From positions 1,922,001-1,986,000 of the forward strand of contig NC_037314.1 of NCBI RefSeq assembly GCF_000143535.2: a stretch of 64,000 bases of DNA, read 5' to 3'. The notes under the pieces are model-generated. The model was given only the letters and a program-made list of their open reading frames with translations. It was not told the origin of the DNA and did not search any database. A program made the translations under genes and the position numbers. Below, piece after piece: positions 1-11,052 of this stretch. The DNA comes from Botrytis cinerea B05.10 (lineage: Eukaryota; Ascomycota; Leotiomycetes; Helotiales; Sclerotiniaceae). Each line of letters opens with the position of its first letter. Within the stretch, counting starts at the first letter, position 1.

Positions 1-59
1 GATCCATCCGAAACTCCATCGCAAACACATATTCATCCTCTCTTAATCTTTATAAATCA

Positions 60-2382
60 TCATCTCCAATCCGGATATTTCCTCCCATCTACCCCCCTAA
101 CAGGACTCACAATCCTTTCCCTTCTCTCTCGATCTCTCTCTCTGAAACTTCTCCCCTCATATTCATCATCTCTCTCTCTATCTGCTCTCTCCGTTCTAAT
201 CCTTCTTGCAGGGATTTCCTCATGACTACTGTGTCTCGTCTGTAACCTAGGTCGTTCCCTTCTCTTATAATCTCTTTCTCTATCCCGTTCATCTCGATCT
301 CGATCTCTGTCCCTATCCCTCTCTCTGTCTCGATCCCTTTCCCTCTCTCTTTCGCGATCTCTATCCCTCTCACTCCTATTTTCTCGACTACTGTGCCTCC
401 TACTCCCCCTCCCTTCTCCGCTTTCTCTCCCACTTTCTCCACCACTCCCTCCACTCACATGATGAGAATGACTACTCACTCCCTCTCCTCTCATTCCCCC
501 ATTCCTCCACATCTCAGCAATATCCCCTAGATCCCTCCACTTCACACCTCTACTATCACTTCTTCCCTTTTCTCTCTCTCTATCCCTCTCCCTCTCCCTC
601 TCCCTATCTATATCAACCGATCCTCTCCCTGTCTCTCTTTTCCTCCTTCCCGCCAAAAATGGCGCACTCAGTTTCCCATTCAAATCAATATTAGTGGGAT
701 ACTGACCCCGTCTCACTTTTTCCTCAATATCTCTCTGTCTCTCCCTTTCCCTCTCCCTCTCCCTCACATCCGAAACCGGAGACGGCATCGTACTACCCGG
801 TGCCGTAGATGGAAATGCAAACACCCGAGGACTATCAGCTCCAGCACTTCGTGACATATAAGCAGTTTGCGGGTGTCTTGATATCGGCCGTCCACTCGTC
901 GATGATTTTATCGGAATCGTACGAGTTTTGGGAGAAGGATCATCTTCCGAATCCGAAGTCACGCTGGTATCGCTGGACGAATCGGAGCTTTCGGAAACAA
1001 TGGGTGCGTGTCGGGATTGTCGAGGATGACTATGTCTTCGAGGATGAGCGGTGTGCGGCGGATCCGGAACTGGGACATTGTGGTGGGGATCGGCAGAAGG
1101 AGCGGGGTGCGCGTGGAAGGTAGGAGCGTCTTCTGAGACGGGTGAGCTTAAATTGGGAAAACTGCGATGACGTCCGCGGGGTATGCGGGGTGCATATGGC
1201 TCTTCTGGAGCAAGAAATTGACGGACTCGATGAGTGGGTGATCGGTTGAGGGGGGGCCGTTGGGGACGAGATGCCGAGACGTGGGTGTAAGGTATAGGTC
1301 GACTAGGTCGACGGGTAGTAGATTCACGAGTAGCCGATTCGCGAGGAGGCTCACGAGTAGATTCCCGAGTAGATTCTCGAGTTGGTTCTCGAGTTGGTTC
1401 TCGAGTAGATTCCCGAGTCGATTCTCGAGTCGATTCTCGAGTCGATTCCCGAGGTGGCTCACGAGTGGACTCACGAGTAGAAGGCTCGAAATAGCCGCTG
1501 CGGGGATGCGCAGCATTTGCTGGAGTCGGATCTGGGACCCTGGGCGAAGGCCTGACATGAACATATGTTGCTTGTACCTTTGGTCTCGGCGGGAGGTCTG
1601 GCATAGGAACATCCTCTTCTTCATCCGGCGTGGCTCGTTTGCGTAATTTCTCCGCACAAGTCTGATGCCATTCCGCTATTCCCGCATCCGGTACTAGTGG
1701 GAACGCTTCCTTGGGCAAATCAATTGGGAATCGCTCTCCCGTGTCTGGATTTTTGATTTCGAAATCTCGGACCGCGGTTTGCAGGAATGGCACATGTTCC
1801 TCGGGCCCCAACAGTATTTCTATCGATTGCCATCGTACGAATCCTCGCACAGTGAGACACGGTATCGAAGGGGGGGCAAAATCATCTTTCGTCGGGTTTA
1901 AAGTATGTTGACAGCCTATCGAGGCATAAATCCAAGAGATGGATGGATGTTTCGTCTCCACAAAAAGAGCTATGTAAGGCAAACGGAAGCTATTAGCAAG
2001 CAAGCTTCTAAAATCGCGGATAGACAAGGAAGACGACGGGAACCCAAAATTAGACACCCCCTCCTCCTCCTCCAAAATAAAAAAGCAGACTTACAGTCAT
2101 AATTTCCACCAACAGCTTTATAGAAAAGTGCCAACTTCTCGGGCGTTAGAAATTTGTCCTCTTGACTTCCCACATTCTCTATCTGCCACAATGATAAGCA
2201 TAAAACTCCAAGCGTAACTTCGCGGAGGTTTGAACAATCCTTACAATATGATTCGCGACTCCTCTCAATAGCGCATTTAGTACTGGCGTCGGACTCTTAT
2301 TCTCATCAAACAAATATCCATAGAACTCTTTGGCATCCACGTCGGGAGTTTTCTCCTGTGGTTGCGGTTGGGTCTGCGCCAT
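60..2382 (-). CDS. DUF7514-domain protein with long Arg/Glu/Asp/Ser-rich tail
   Basis: Three exons: 2245-2382, 2095-2182 and 60-1969, giving 711 residues. The introns (62 and 125 nt) have GTAAGG and GTAAGT donors and CAG and TAG acceptors, and the phases fit. The N-terminal ~160 residues look like the fungal DUF7514 fold: YLFDENKSPTPVLNALLRG near residues 23-41, then a GCQH segment, IPCLTVRGFVRW and a conserved tail. DUF7514 has no established biochemical role. Residues ~234-294 are a tandem four-residue repeat of the TREP/TRES type. After that the chain is disordered, with Ser/His/Pro-rich and then Arg-Glu/Arg-Asp dipeptide-rich blocks resembling RE/RD regions of nuclear RNA-associated proteins; that link is inference. 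The ATG at 2382 is the first Met in frame; an upstream GTG is not a credible start. Function unknown. Confidence 0.82.
1315..1495 (-). repeat. coding minisatellite, TRES/TREP tetrapeptide array
   Basis: About fifteen imperfect 12-base units inside the DUF7514 gene encode Thr-Arg-Glu-(Ser/Pro) repeats. On the plus strand they appear as runs of cgagt-type units. The copies differ mostly at third positions, so the array is under some protein-level constraint or is moderately old. Confidence 0.8.
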
Positions 2383-3606
2383 GTTCACAAAAGACGATTG
2401 CGATATCTCCGTCCCTCAATTTGCCGAAAATGATCACTCGATAAGATCTCGATATGGTTGCTGTTGTTGTTGGCTATTTTGTTTTGGCATCGCATTCGTT
2501 TTCTCTGGCTGTTGTGTCCGCATCGATAGAGCAGAGCGGATGGCAGAATATATGATGTAGGTACGAATGAAGGTACGGCGGAGGAGACTGTATTCGTGAA
2601 TCAAGCGATTAAACGGTTTGTACAACGAAAGAAGAAGATCTTTTTCTAATCATGAATGAACGATGCTGCGCAAAATTTCATCACCAGTCATAATCCGAAT
2701 GATTGGGCATGAGCTGGCAAATCATCAGGTATCGGTCTCGTAGGCTGATTTTGCCGTGGTATGCGATGAGTGTGGATGACACAAGCGGTGGGATGCTGCT
2801 GATTCTGGGGTACCTAGGTAGACAGTACAAGGGTTGAAGAGGCGTGGTATTTGTTGGTGTGAAAGGTCTTCTTCTTCTTCTTCTTCTTCTTCTTCAACTT
2901 GATCTTGATTGCGGATTAATATACGTGGGATGAATTACTCGATTGTTATTTTAGAATTTTGTTGGTTGGTATGATGATCTATGTATATTGAAGATGGCTG
3001 GTCGACTAGTATCCATCTGACAGGCATAACACCAGTGTGATATACACTGTATCCGTGGAAAAGCCCACCGACAGCAGCCTTGTATTGTGCTACAGAGCCT
3101 ATGAGCCTGTCACATTTAGACGCGTAGTATTCGATATCCCTGGAAATGATGATTGTTAGTGGGGTTGCGCGGGGCTATACACGGCGTCAGAAGACCTGTG
3201 GGTCCCTGAATCATATAGAAGGCGTTTAGAACATTAAGATATGATGCTATGGAACATTTGGAAGAATCATCTGGAGAGATTTGGCTGTCCTGTGGGTCCT
3301 CACGGTGAATCAATGAACGAGAGGCGATATTGTAGAACAGTAAATTATTATTAGTTGTCTATAAGTACCTCCTAGTAAGTACTAGCCACCTACAGAGTAA
3401 TAAATAGGTATGAGGGTATCTTGTACTCGTAAGTGTGCCTTGCAGCAAATTCCCAAATTTCCAAATCAATAACACATATTGGTATCCCAAAACTCCCATT
3501 AAAACCCGTGCACTCCGTACTCAAAAATCAAGTGCTTGCTTTCCCGAACCACTTTACACAAAAAGTAGAAAAACGACGCAATGAAAGCCCCCGAATCCAT
3601 TTCAAA
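2383..3606. other. intergenic, includes (CTT)n microsatellite
   Basis: This holds the promoter side of the DUF7514 gene and the 3' flank of the arrestin-like gene. A pure CTT tract of about nine units lies at 2868-2895. Short open frames are present but none has a recognisable product. Confidence 0.6.
2868..2895. repeat. (CTT)n microsatellite
   Basis: About nine uninterrupted CTT units in intergenic DNA upstream of the DUF7514 gene. Confidence 0.9.
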
Positions 3607-5145
3607 TCAGCACCTTGATGGATCAACTGGCCTGCTTGATACCTCCGTGTGCTCATAGCTTGGAGGCAACTCTGGGCGTGGAACAGTAGAGCTAGAACGC
3701 AAAATACTATTCTCAATCAAGTCGTCTCCTGGCATCTCAATAACTCGTGGTCTGAGATACTCATTCGCATCTGCTAGCTCAGCAGCAGCCTCTTCTGCGG
3801 TGAGAGCGAGCGGCGCAGTTCGGTTGCCTTGAGCTGCAATCTGTATTGGAAGACAAAGTTTGACGGTAGAAGCTGGAATTCCTGCTCCTGGAGTATGAAT
3901 GGACAAGGCAAGATCCAATGAGTAAATTCGAGAGACGATACATGAATGGAATGTGGGGACCCAAGTCTTCGACGAAGGCAGTGAAATTGGGACCAAGATT
4001 TCTGCTGTGTAATAGATCTTGTCTTGTGCCTTGAGCGACATCTGTGAATAATCTGAGTATTCAGACGAACTAGACGATATGGTAGAAGCTCGTCGGGACA
4101 AATCTGGCGGTGGCAAGTGCTTCATCCATGCAACTTGCTCAACGCATCTTGACGACAGAGGAACTGAGGTTTGATAAAATTGCCGGGCAGGGTCAAAGTT
4201 CTTGGCCATGCTCGATTTGGAAGAGAGAAAATTTGCTGGCTTGGTAGCAAAGAAACTTAACGATTTGATCTTAGTAACTAGACTACCAAGACGAGGTGGT
4301 TGCGAGCTGAGATCGTGTGGTTCAAATTGCAGCTTGACAGTTGCCATTGATGTAGCTCCCGAGGAACTTTCAGGAGATGGAAGAATGACTGCTCCAGTTT
4401 GATTGGCTGAAACAGTTATTCTCCCCAACTTTCCAGAGAACACGCCCTTTCTCAGGGGCTTTGTCTTTGACAGTTGGTAATCATTCTTGTCATCGTCTGA
4501 GATACTCATAGGAGGTGCTTCCGCCACCATTGGTATGATTTGAAGTTTCTTGGAGCCCTCAATCAGAGAAGTTTGTTTTGGGGGGAAACCATTGTGTTTG
4601 ATGACTCTGGCATTGATTGAATATTGAATTTTGGTCATCTCTGGGGCTAAATCATCTAGTATGGATGTTTCGCGATCGCCCATGCTAGGAGGCAATTGCA
4701 CATGTGCGGTGTGGACATGGTCAGCATCATGTGTGTGCGAGCAAGCTGTTGGAAGGAGTTGTTGTGGGATGACAAAGTTGAATGGGAAGATGTATGTTTT
4801 GCCAGCTTCAGCAATTCGTGGCTGAGGATATGCAGCTTCTCGAATTGGCATGACGAGTCTTAAAAATCTGTGTACGGCAGTTGTTTTGGATTTTGCACTG
4901 GAGTGGGATATGTTTTCGACAAATGTTCGAGTAACGCCTTCGAGGGTAATCTGGATTTCGTCGAATTCCGCATCATGGGGAGCTGTGATTGAGGCCGTGC
5001 CTGACAGCCCATCAAATGTTGTATAGGTCTTTCCATCGTGATGGTCGTCTAGAAGAATCTCGACATCCGGTCGTTTGGTCGAGTTGATTTTCTTGGCATA
5101 AGTAGCAATCGTCCCCGAGCCGGAGGATACGCTTGAAGCAGACAT
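3607..5145 (-). CDS. arrestin-like domain protein with C-terminal PY motif
   Basis: Single exon of 512 residues from an ATG at 5145. The N-terminal ~200 residues read as an arrestin N-domain: beta-rich, opening with a PDVEILLDDHH strand, then an IQITLEGVTRTF segment and a FPFNFVIP strand typical of fungal alpha-arrestins. A Ser-rich linker around residues 350-370 leads to an arrestin C-like half ending in PELPPSYEH near residue 495. PPSY is a classical PY motif that binds WW domains of Rsp5/NEDD4-type ubiquitin ligases. The likely role, inferred from the family, is as an adaptor directing ubiquitination and endocytosis of plasma-membrane transporters or receptors. Which cargo it serves cannot be told from sequence. 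The spacing to both neighbours is wide. Confidence 0.82.
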   Translation of the reverse strand: MSASSVSSGSGTIATYAKKINSTKRPDVEILLDDHHDGKTYTTFDGLSGTASITAPHDAEFDEIQITLEGVTRTFVENISHSSAKSKTTAVHRFLRLVMPIREAAYPQPRIAEAGKTYIFPFNFVIPQQLLPTACSHTHDADHVHTAHVQLPPSMGDRETSILDDLAPEMTKIQYSINARVIKHNGFPPKQTSLIEGSKKLQIIPMVAEAPPMSISDDDKNDYQLSKTKPLRKGVFSGKLGRITVSANQTGAVILPSPESSSGATSMATVKLQFEPHDLSSQPPRLGSLVTKIKSLSFFATKPANFLSSKSSMAKNFDPARQFYQTSVPLSSRCVEQVAWMKHLPPPDLSRRASTISSSSSEYSDYSQMSLKAQDKIYYTAEILVPISLPSSKTWVPTFHSCIVSRIYSLDLALSIHTPGAGIPASTVKLCLPIQIAAQGNRTAPLALTAEEAAAELADANEYLRPRVIEMPGDDLIENSILRSSSTVPRPELPPSYEHTEVSSRPVDPSRC

Positions 5146-7733
5146 TTTGTCTGAAGGGGCTTGAAAAAGAAGCTGGACAAGATAGAAGAGGGTATGCGGT
5201 ATAGGAGGGGAACGATGTTTATCAGATAAGTACGATTGGATATATGATCATGCGGGGAAATATGTGACCAGAAGCCTCTTATGTAGGTGTCACTTTGATC
5301 AGAAAAGGGAAGTAATCGACAATTGCAGATATGATATATCGGCTGTAGAATGCCGAATCCAAATATATGATTGATGTGAAGCTGTTTTCGTATCTTGATG
5401 AGCACTTTTGGAAATCTGGAAACAGGATGAGATAATGGATTGTCTTTATATATAACAATACCTCCTTGAGTGATGCTGCTTCCATCTTGACTAGCTTCTC
5501 CAGAAAATGGGTGACAAACCTTGAATATGAGTCAAGCTTGTCAGATATGCGCCCTTGATTCATCATATGGATTTTTTTTTCTATTTTCTATTTGATGTCT
5601 CGACTTTCCAACGATTTAGATCCCCCGTCCGTGCTTTGAAGGGGAGGGAAGAGAGCTGCAGGAAATTGAGACTAAATTAGTCCATGTGGTGGTCCACCAA
5701 GTCGTGGACATCAAATGATCCCGAACGATGGACGGACGATAGGATTGGTCAATCAATGCCCGTGCATTGATCCAGTACGCCCTTCACCCTTCACTCCCTA
5801 CACCGAATTGTCGATGCGCCTCCATGTCATTGTCAACAACTGTTGTCATGACTAATCCGCAACGATGCCGTGATCTGTGCTGCTATTCCGCATCCCCTCG
5901 ATTTGTATGGCACATTAGATGAGCACTGTTGGGTATCATGTTGACAATATCCCACGCGAGAGAATCCGACCGTCGTCTCTGGCAAGGCTATCTATCAATT
6001 CTAACTTCGCTGATCAAACAGTGGAATGTTCGTCCAATGCTGGCACTCAGATGCAGCCGGAATATCGACATGCAACTCCGAACCACCACAGGAATAGCCA
6101 TTCCACTCTCCACTCTCCATTCTCCATTCTCCATTCCCAATACATCGCATCACATCGCATCATACGGACCACTCAAACTTTCTCTTCCCTACGCTTTTGC
6201 AATACCTAGCTACCTCACACCTCCCATCCCATCCATATCCCAGGATTCCCACAACCCAACCTTTCCTCCAAAGGTATTTCGATCCCTTTCCCTCCCTCGT
6301 AGCTACCAAGACTCGACTCCTTCATCTCCACCCCAAAAGCCTCTCGTATCCACCCATCCACCCATCTACCCATCCACCCCCCCCCCCCCCAAAGCACGCA
6401 CTAAACGAAATTTTCGCGACCTTAATTCAACATCGCAAATACTTAACGTACACGATCACCTCTGACACATACCTCTCTTACAACTGCTCATAGCGATCAC
6501 ATCCCCAGCCCACGCGTGCAAATTTTCCTCGTCCGCAATTTCTGCAATTGCTTGGGGAGATTTCATCATGGGTATACGAGTGTCACTTTGAGATTCTAGG
6601 CTGGGAACATACGAGTCGGGGCTATCTAGTAGGTATCATGTATCCATAGTGCGATTCCGAGTGATGTCGTGATGAAAGGATTGGCTCTCGAAATTGGGTT
6701 GTGCCATTCTTGTTATTGCGGGTGTCATCTCAATCATCATGGCGTGTATCTGATATGTTTCCCATGTGAAAAAAGTGTTGATCCCCTAGAGTGGAGTACA
6801 GTGTCAATTAATAAATACTCTGCAACCCAGTCTCGCCGTACTTTGCTGTGGTCATCACTTGCTGACTACTACCAAAACCGTACCCCACAAATCTCGTAAC
6901 ATGTCTTCCCCAAGGCGTACACATTCACTAGTGCTTTAGTACTTAATTGAACAATCAAACCCGCAACCAAGCACAACTTTCACGTGCAAGACTCCCGCTC
7001 TACGATGCTCAAAGACCACACACAGGTCTGGTGGTCTAGAAACCAAGCGATATCGGACGCGCGGGGAAGAGTCATCCATCCATCTCTGTTGACATTCACC
7101 CACAAAACCACACCGCATCGCACCGCACCGCACCCCAAACCACACGGTAGGACGGCTCACGGCAAGCCTGAAAGAGAAGAAGAAGAAAATTTATGTTCGA
7201 TCTGGGCCTCTCCTCCCCCAACAGACCCATCTGTATGTAGGTAGGTACCTTGATGGTATGGAATTGGTACTCCGGACAAGTCTCCATCTGTTAAGCGAAC
7301 GCCGCGTCGGTGTTCAAAAGTCGGTGTTGGGACTGGGTGGGCATACAATCGAAACCCTACTATATATTATCCCGGGGGGTTTTTAACTTTTTTCTTGATC
7401 GCTAGCGCTCAGGGTATCCAGGTTGTTATGCTATGCCGGTTAGATCACCGATAGCTTGTTTGGGGTTTTGAGTTTTAGTGTGGTGTGAGTCTTATTATAG
7501 GGCCAGAGTGTGAGAATGTTAGAGTCATATATCAAAAGCAGTACACATAAACAGAGACAGGTACTTTTGCATCACCCGTATGAAATCATTGTGGGACACA
7601 TCTATTTTTCTATTTATTAAACGCCGTTTGGTGTATTCTTTCTATTGATATTGTAGCAAATACTGGTATTATAAGCAAGTATCTTCCATGCCGGTACTTT
7701 CTCCGGGGTGTACTATATGATCTATTACATCGT
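5146..7733. other. 2.6 kb intergenic, promoter of arrestin-like gene and 3' flank of SCM3
   Basis: No supportable gene. Low-complexity pyrimidine-rich tracts occur, including CTCTCCATT repeats near 6100-6140 and a 12-C homopolymer near 6380. Open frames of up to 178 codons at 5919-6493 come from this biased composition (His/Pro/Ser/Thr-rich) and have no recognisable homology. Confidence 0.55.
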
Positions 7734-10556
7734 CTATCCACCCATTCGTTTAGCACTCGATCCACATCGAAAGCAAAAAGCCCTTTGACACGCGAACCCA
7801 TCCTGTCCACATTTTCTGAGTGTTCCTCCAGGCGTTTTCACCATTCCTGGACTGTGGGATGAATCTCTCAATCCCCTTTTTCTCATAAGATCTCTTCGGG
7901 TAGGTGTGGTATAGTCAAGGAGAGGCGTTCTTGGTTTCCTTGATTCGCTGTGAGTGGGTGTGATAATACCCCCTCTCCTCTTGTGTGGGGATACTGTAGA
8001 CGTTCGGTTGCCATTGATCATATTCTGTAGAGCTAAATCTTCCGAGTTGGACGTAGGTGTCTCGATCTCCCGGTTAATGTGACGTGATGGCGTGAGTGGC
8101 GTATTTTCTTTCTCATCCAGGTCAACAAATTTTCGTTTGGGGCGAGGTGTAGGAGATGACTGATGAGGCGACGAAGTACGCGGGACAGGGCCGTTATCAA
8201 CAGAATTTCTCCTCTGTTGTATTCTCGACTGTATCCTTTCATCTACTGCAACACTGGGTGACGACTCAAGTTGCGAAGTTGAGGGAATAACAGCACTACT
8301 GCTGAATTTCCTGTTCCTCTTGTATTTTCTTCGTGAATCCAGGGCTGTTTTTGGAGACGTTTCCGGAAGTTGATCGATATCAAATACATCGATATCGGTC
8401 TCATCAACTCTGTTTGATAAAGCAACTGCAACATCAACATCGACAATCTCAGGCTCAGGCTCAGGCTCAGATTTCATTTCGAGTGTGGGCTTTTTGGAAG
8501 AAGTGATAGGTGAGGACTGTGGCCATTCGGCACTGAGTTCGTCAAATTCATCAAGATCTTTGAGGACGCTCAACCCTTTCTTCGGCGGTACGAAAGTGAC
8601 AGCATTTTTTTCTGAGACTGCTACTAGTTTCTCCTTCCGTTTGATAGTAATCTGAGACTGCTTTTGTTTGTCCTTGCCTGGCAATGAGCAGACAAGTAAA
8701 ATATCATCTCCCTCAAGACCAAGGCTCAACTCATCAACGTCCTCTGACACAAACTTCTTTTTACTTTTCCTTTGAGTAGATTTTGATTTCCTACCAGTTT
8801 TATCTTTTAATTTACTACTACTCAATTTTCTTGCTGTTTTCTTGAGCTTGGCTGTTGAGCCGTTTGAATGTAGCGGCTCCTTCAAATCAAACCCAGTTTC
8901 TTCGTCTGAGAATTCGTAGGCGGGATTAACAGTGACTGGCGTAATTCTCCGAACTCTAGGGCCGATATGTGTAGGAAGTTCCGGCTGATCATCACTCTCT
9001 TCCGAAGATTCCAAATCAGAGCTCCTCAAATTCAAGGCGTCTTCATCCACATCCACCGGTTTCACATCGGTCAAGTCAAATACACTGGCGTCTCTAGCCA
9101 AGTCTTTGTGTAGTCTACGGTCCAGGGATTTGATTGTGGCAACGGCATCTGACCAACTAACTAAAGTCGGTGCCTGCTGTGCAGGCTTTCGAGTTCTGGA
9201 AGATCGTTGGAAGAAAGATATCGGATGCGAACTACGTGATGCAGATGTAATGCTCGATTCTGATTCTTGATCTTTTTTATGGTATGACCCACGAGAACCC
9301 GGTCTAGTTGAGCGTTCCTCAGACCACAAATGGAGATATTTTTTGCGGTACCTCTGTTTCCAAGAAACTTTCGAGTGCCGGTTATTTATAATTGCTAATC
9401 CTTCCCAAATAGAGTCTGTTGCAAATGCGAGACCCTGATCGTGTGCTTCAGCTACCTTTGCGATGAGTATCTTGTCCTCTTCTTCTGTGAATAAATTGTG
9501 TCCTCGTGGTGAGGCAGCATAACTTGAAGTGCTCAATCCATCGGAAAGTAATGTTGTATCACCAAGAGATTTTGGCATGGAAACCGCTTTTGGTTTATGT
9601 GAAGCTCTTGGAACTCTTTTTGCGCCTCGTCCTTTTGGTAAAGCCCATATCGACTCAGAGATATCGGGAGATGGACTACGCTCAGTTTCTGGCTCTGGAA
9701 TAAAATCTCTTAATGCTGGCCGCTTTCTGGGTTCTAGTGAAGGAATTTCAGGTACTCTCCATGCTGGTTCTATATTGGTGTCATCATGACTTTGCTTTTG
9801 TGAAATAATGCTTACAATTTGAGGGGCAACTTCGGGTCCAAATGAACGTAGAATTTCATTATATGAAGGAAAAGAAATGCTGTGTCCTTCAGATTGTATA
9901 TTCTGACGCCGTTCTAAATCGTTTTTAGGGGTAATATTCCGAACGGATTCTGTCTCTGTCGCAGATGCCATGTCAAGAAAAGGATCCTGATTCGACTCAT
10001 CGTAGCCACGTAAAATAATGTCGTCCTCCTCCATATCCTCATCACTTATCTCGGCCACACCATCTTTATCAAATGTTTTGTCGCGTGCGTTATCCTCCCC
10101 TTCCCTATCATCTCTTTCCTCCACATTGCTATATTCGTCGCCCGATGTCTCTGTGACACTCTCTGGTTCAACGGTCAAGGCTCTTAACAGATCACCTCCC
10201 GCCTTTTTACCCCCAGCATCTCGTTCATCTTGCATCTCTTTCAAATGCCCATTATCAACCAATATTTCCCCAGTAAGCAAGTCGATTTCATCTCCAACTC
10301 CATCGAAATCTTTCCCATATTTTTCGAAGATTGATTCGAATGTTGATTTTAGTTTATAGTCGAGTCGCGCTCTCTTTTGTTGAAGCTCTTGATCGGGATC
10401 ATATCCAGGTTCGTAAATTATATCGTTGTTCTCATCGTCGACAATAAAATCATCTTCCTCGGTGTCACTATAATCCTCGGAGTAATCGTCGTTAATTTCG
10501 AGGTCGACAAGATTGGAATCCGCAGGTATCTTCTGCCCTTTTGTTGGAGATTCCAT
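7734..10556 (-). CDS. SCM3: Scm3/HJURP-family CENP-A chaperone with Myb-like and Cys-cluster regions
   Basis: Single exon, 940 residues. The true start is the ATG at 10556; the open frame extends five codons further to a TTG. Residues ~65-108 match the Scm3 core that holds the CENP-A/H4 dimer: a helix with IFEKYGKDF followed by GDEIDLLTGEILVDNGH. An acidic stretch precedes it (residues 20-50). Residues ~350-410 form a Myb/SANT-like unit starting FTEEEDKILIAKV and ending in a WKQRYRKKYLHLW helix. The last ~35 residues hold a cysteine cluster (C-x6-C-x4-CFRC). Filamentous-fungal Scm3 proteins are known to carry such extra DNA-binding modules. Expected role: deposition of CENP-A at centromeres in the nucleus. 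It is divergently arranged with ATG6, sharing a 496-bp promoter region. Confidence 0.88.
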   Translation of the reverse strand: MESPTKGQKIPADSNLVDLEINDDYSEDYSDTEEDDFIVDDENNDIIYEPGYDPDQELQQKRARLDYKLKSTFESIFEKYGKDFDGVGDEIDLLTGEILVDNGHLKEMQDERDAGGKKAGGDLLRALTVEPESVTETSGDEYSNVEERDDREGEDNARDKTFDKDGVAEISDEDMEEDDIILRGYDESNQDPFLDMASATETESVRNITPKNDLERRQNIQSEGHSISFPSYNEILRSFGPEVAPQIVSIISQKQSHDDTNIEPAWRVPEIPSLEPRKRPALRDFIPEPETERSPSPDISESIWALPKGRGAKRVPRASHKPKAVSMPKSLGDTTLLSDGLSTSSYAASPRGHNLFTEEEDKILIAKVAEAHDQGLAFATDSIWEGLAIINNRHSKVSWKQRYRKKYLHLWSEERSTRPGSRGSYHKKDQESESSITSASRSSHPISFFQRSSRTRKPAQQAPTLVSWSDAVATIKSLDRRLHKDLARDASVFDLTDVKPVDVDEDALNLRSSDLESSEESDDQPELPTHIGPRVRRITPVTVNPAYEFSDEETGFDLKEPLHSNGSTAKLKKTARKLSSSKLKDKTGRKSKSTQRKSKKKFVSEDVDELSLGLEGDDILLVCSLPGKDKQKQSQITIKRKEKLVAVSEKNAVTFVPPKKGLSVLKDLDEFDELSAEWPQSSPITSSKKPTLEMKSEPEPEPEIVDVDVAVALSNRVDETDIDVFDIDQLPETSPKTALDSRRKYKRNRKFSSSAVIPSTSQLESSPSVAVDERIQSRIQQRRNSVDNGPVPRTSSPHQSSPTPRPKRKFVDLDEKENTPLTPSRHINREIETPTSNSEDLALQNMINGNRTSTVSPHKRRGGIITPTHSESRKPRTPLLDYTTPTRRDLMRKRGLRDSSHSPGMVKTPGGTLRKCGQDGFACQRAFCFRCGSSAKRMGG

Positions 10557-11052
10557 ATTGATGATTCGCAATCATGTCCGAATTTTGACAATGTTGTAGG
10601 AATCAAAAGAGTGTGTAGTTGTTATATCATTATTTCAGTAGATGAAGAGTAGAAAATGTAATGAACCAAAGTCGCGAGCCGTATTTCATAAAGCCTCGGG
10701 AATACGCGTTGGGTTCGTGTAAATTACCCTTGCACGTGCCTTGACATACTCGTAGTAGGTACATGCATAAAGCTTAAAAGTAGATTGGCGGGGTTGCATA
10801 GACAGGTAACTGAGCAAGGATTATGTAAGCATACATCTAATCTAGCTTTACGCTTTACCGTATGAAATACGTCAAGGTATCAATCGTATCAATACATCTC
10901 AGATCCAACCAAGTGAGTGAATCTACAACGCTTTTTATGCCAGACTTCTCTTAGACCTTTGATGGACCAAAATGCCAGAGATACATTGGTCGATAGATTT
11001 TGACGATTCTCCATAATTCAATGTGAATAGTTGCCAGCCAAACATCCACAAC
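10557..11052. promoter_or_regulatory. divergent promoter between SCM3 and ATG6
   Basis: This 496-bp gap separates the two start codons. It contains an ACGCGT site (10704-10709), which matches the MBF/MluI cell-cycle box, and a palindromic CACGTG E-box (10733-10738). Both lie 150-180 bp from the SCM3 start. That they are functional is inference. Confidence 0.45.

Noticed and set aside
1148..1657. Long open frames on both strands opposite and within the DUF7514 repeat region
   Set aside because: They are produced by the 12-bp repeat, which stays open in several frames; no domain is encoded.
5919..6493. Overlapping plus-strand frames of 96-178 codons
   Set aside because: Pro/His/Ser/Thr-rich translations of a C- and T-biased tract, three overlapping frames, no homology or splice context.
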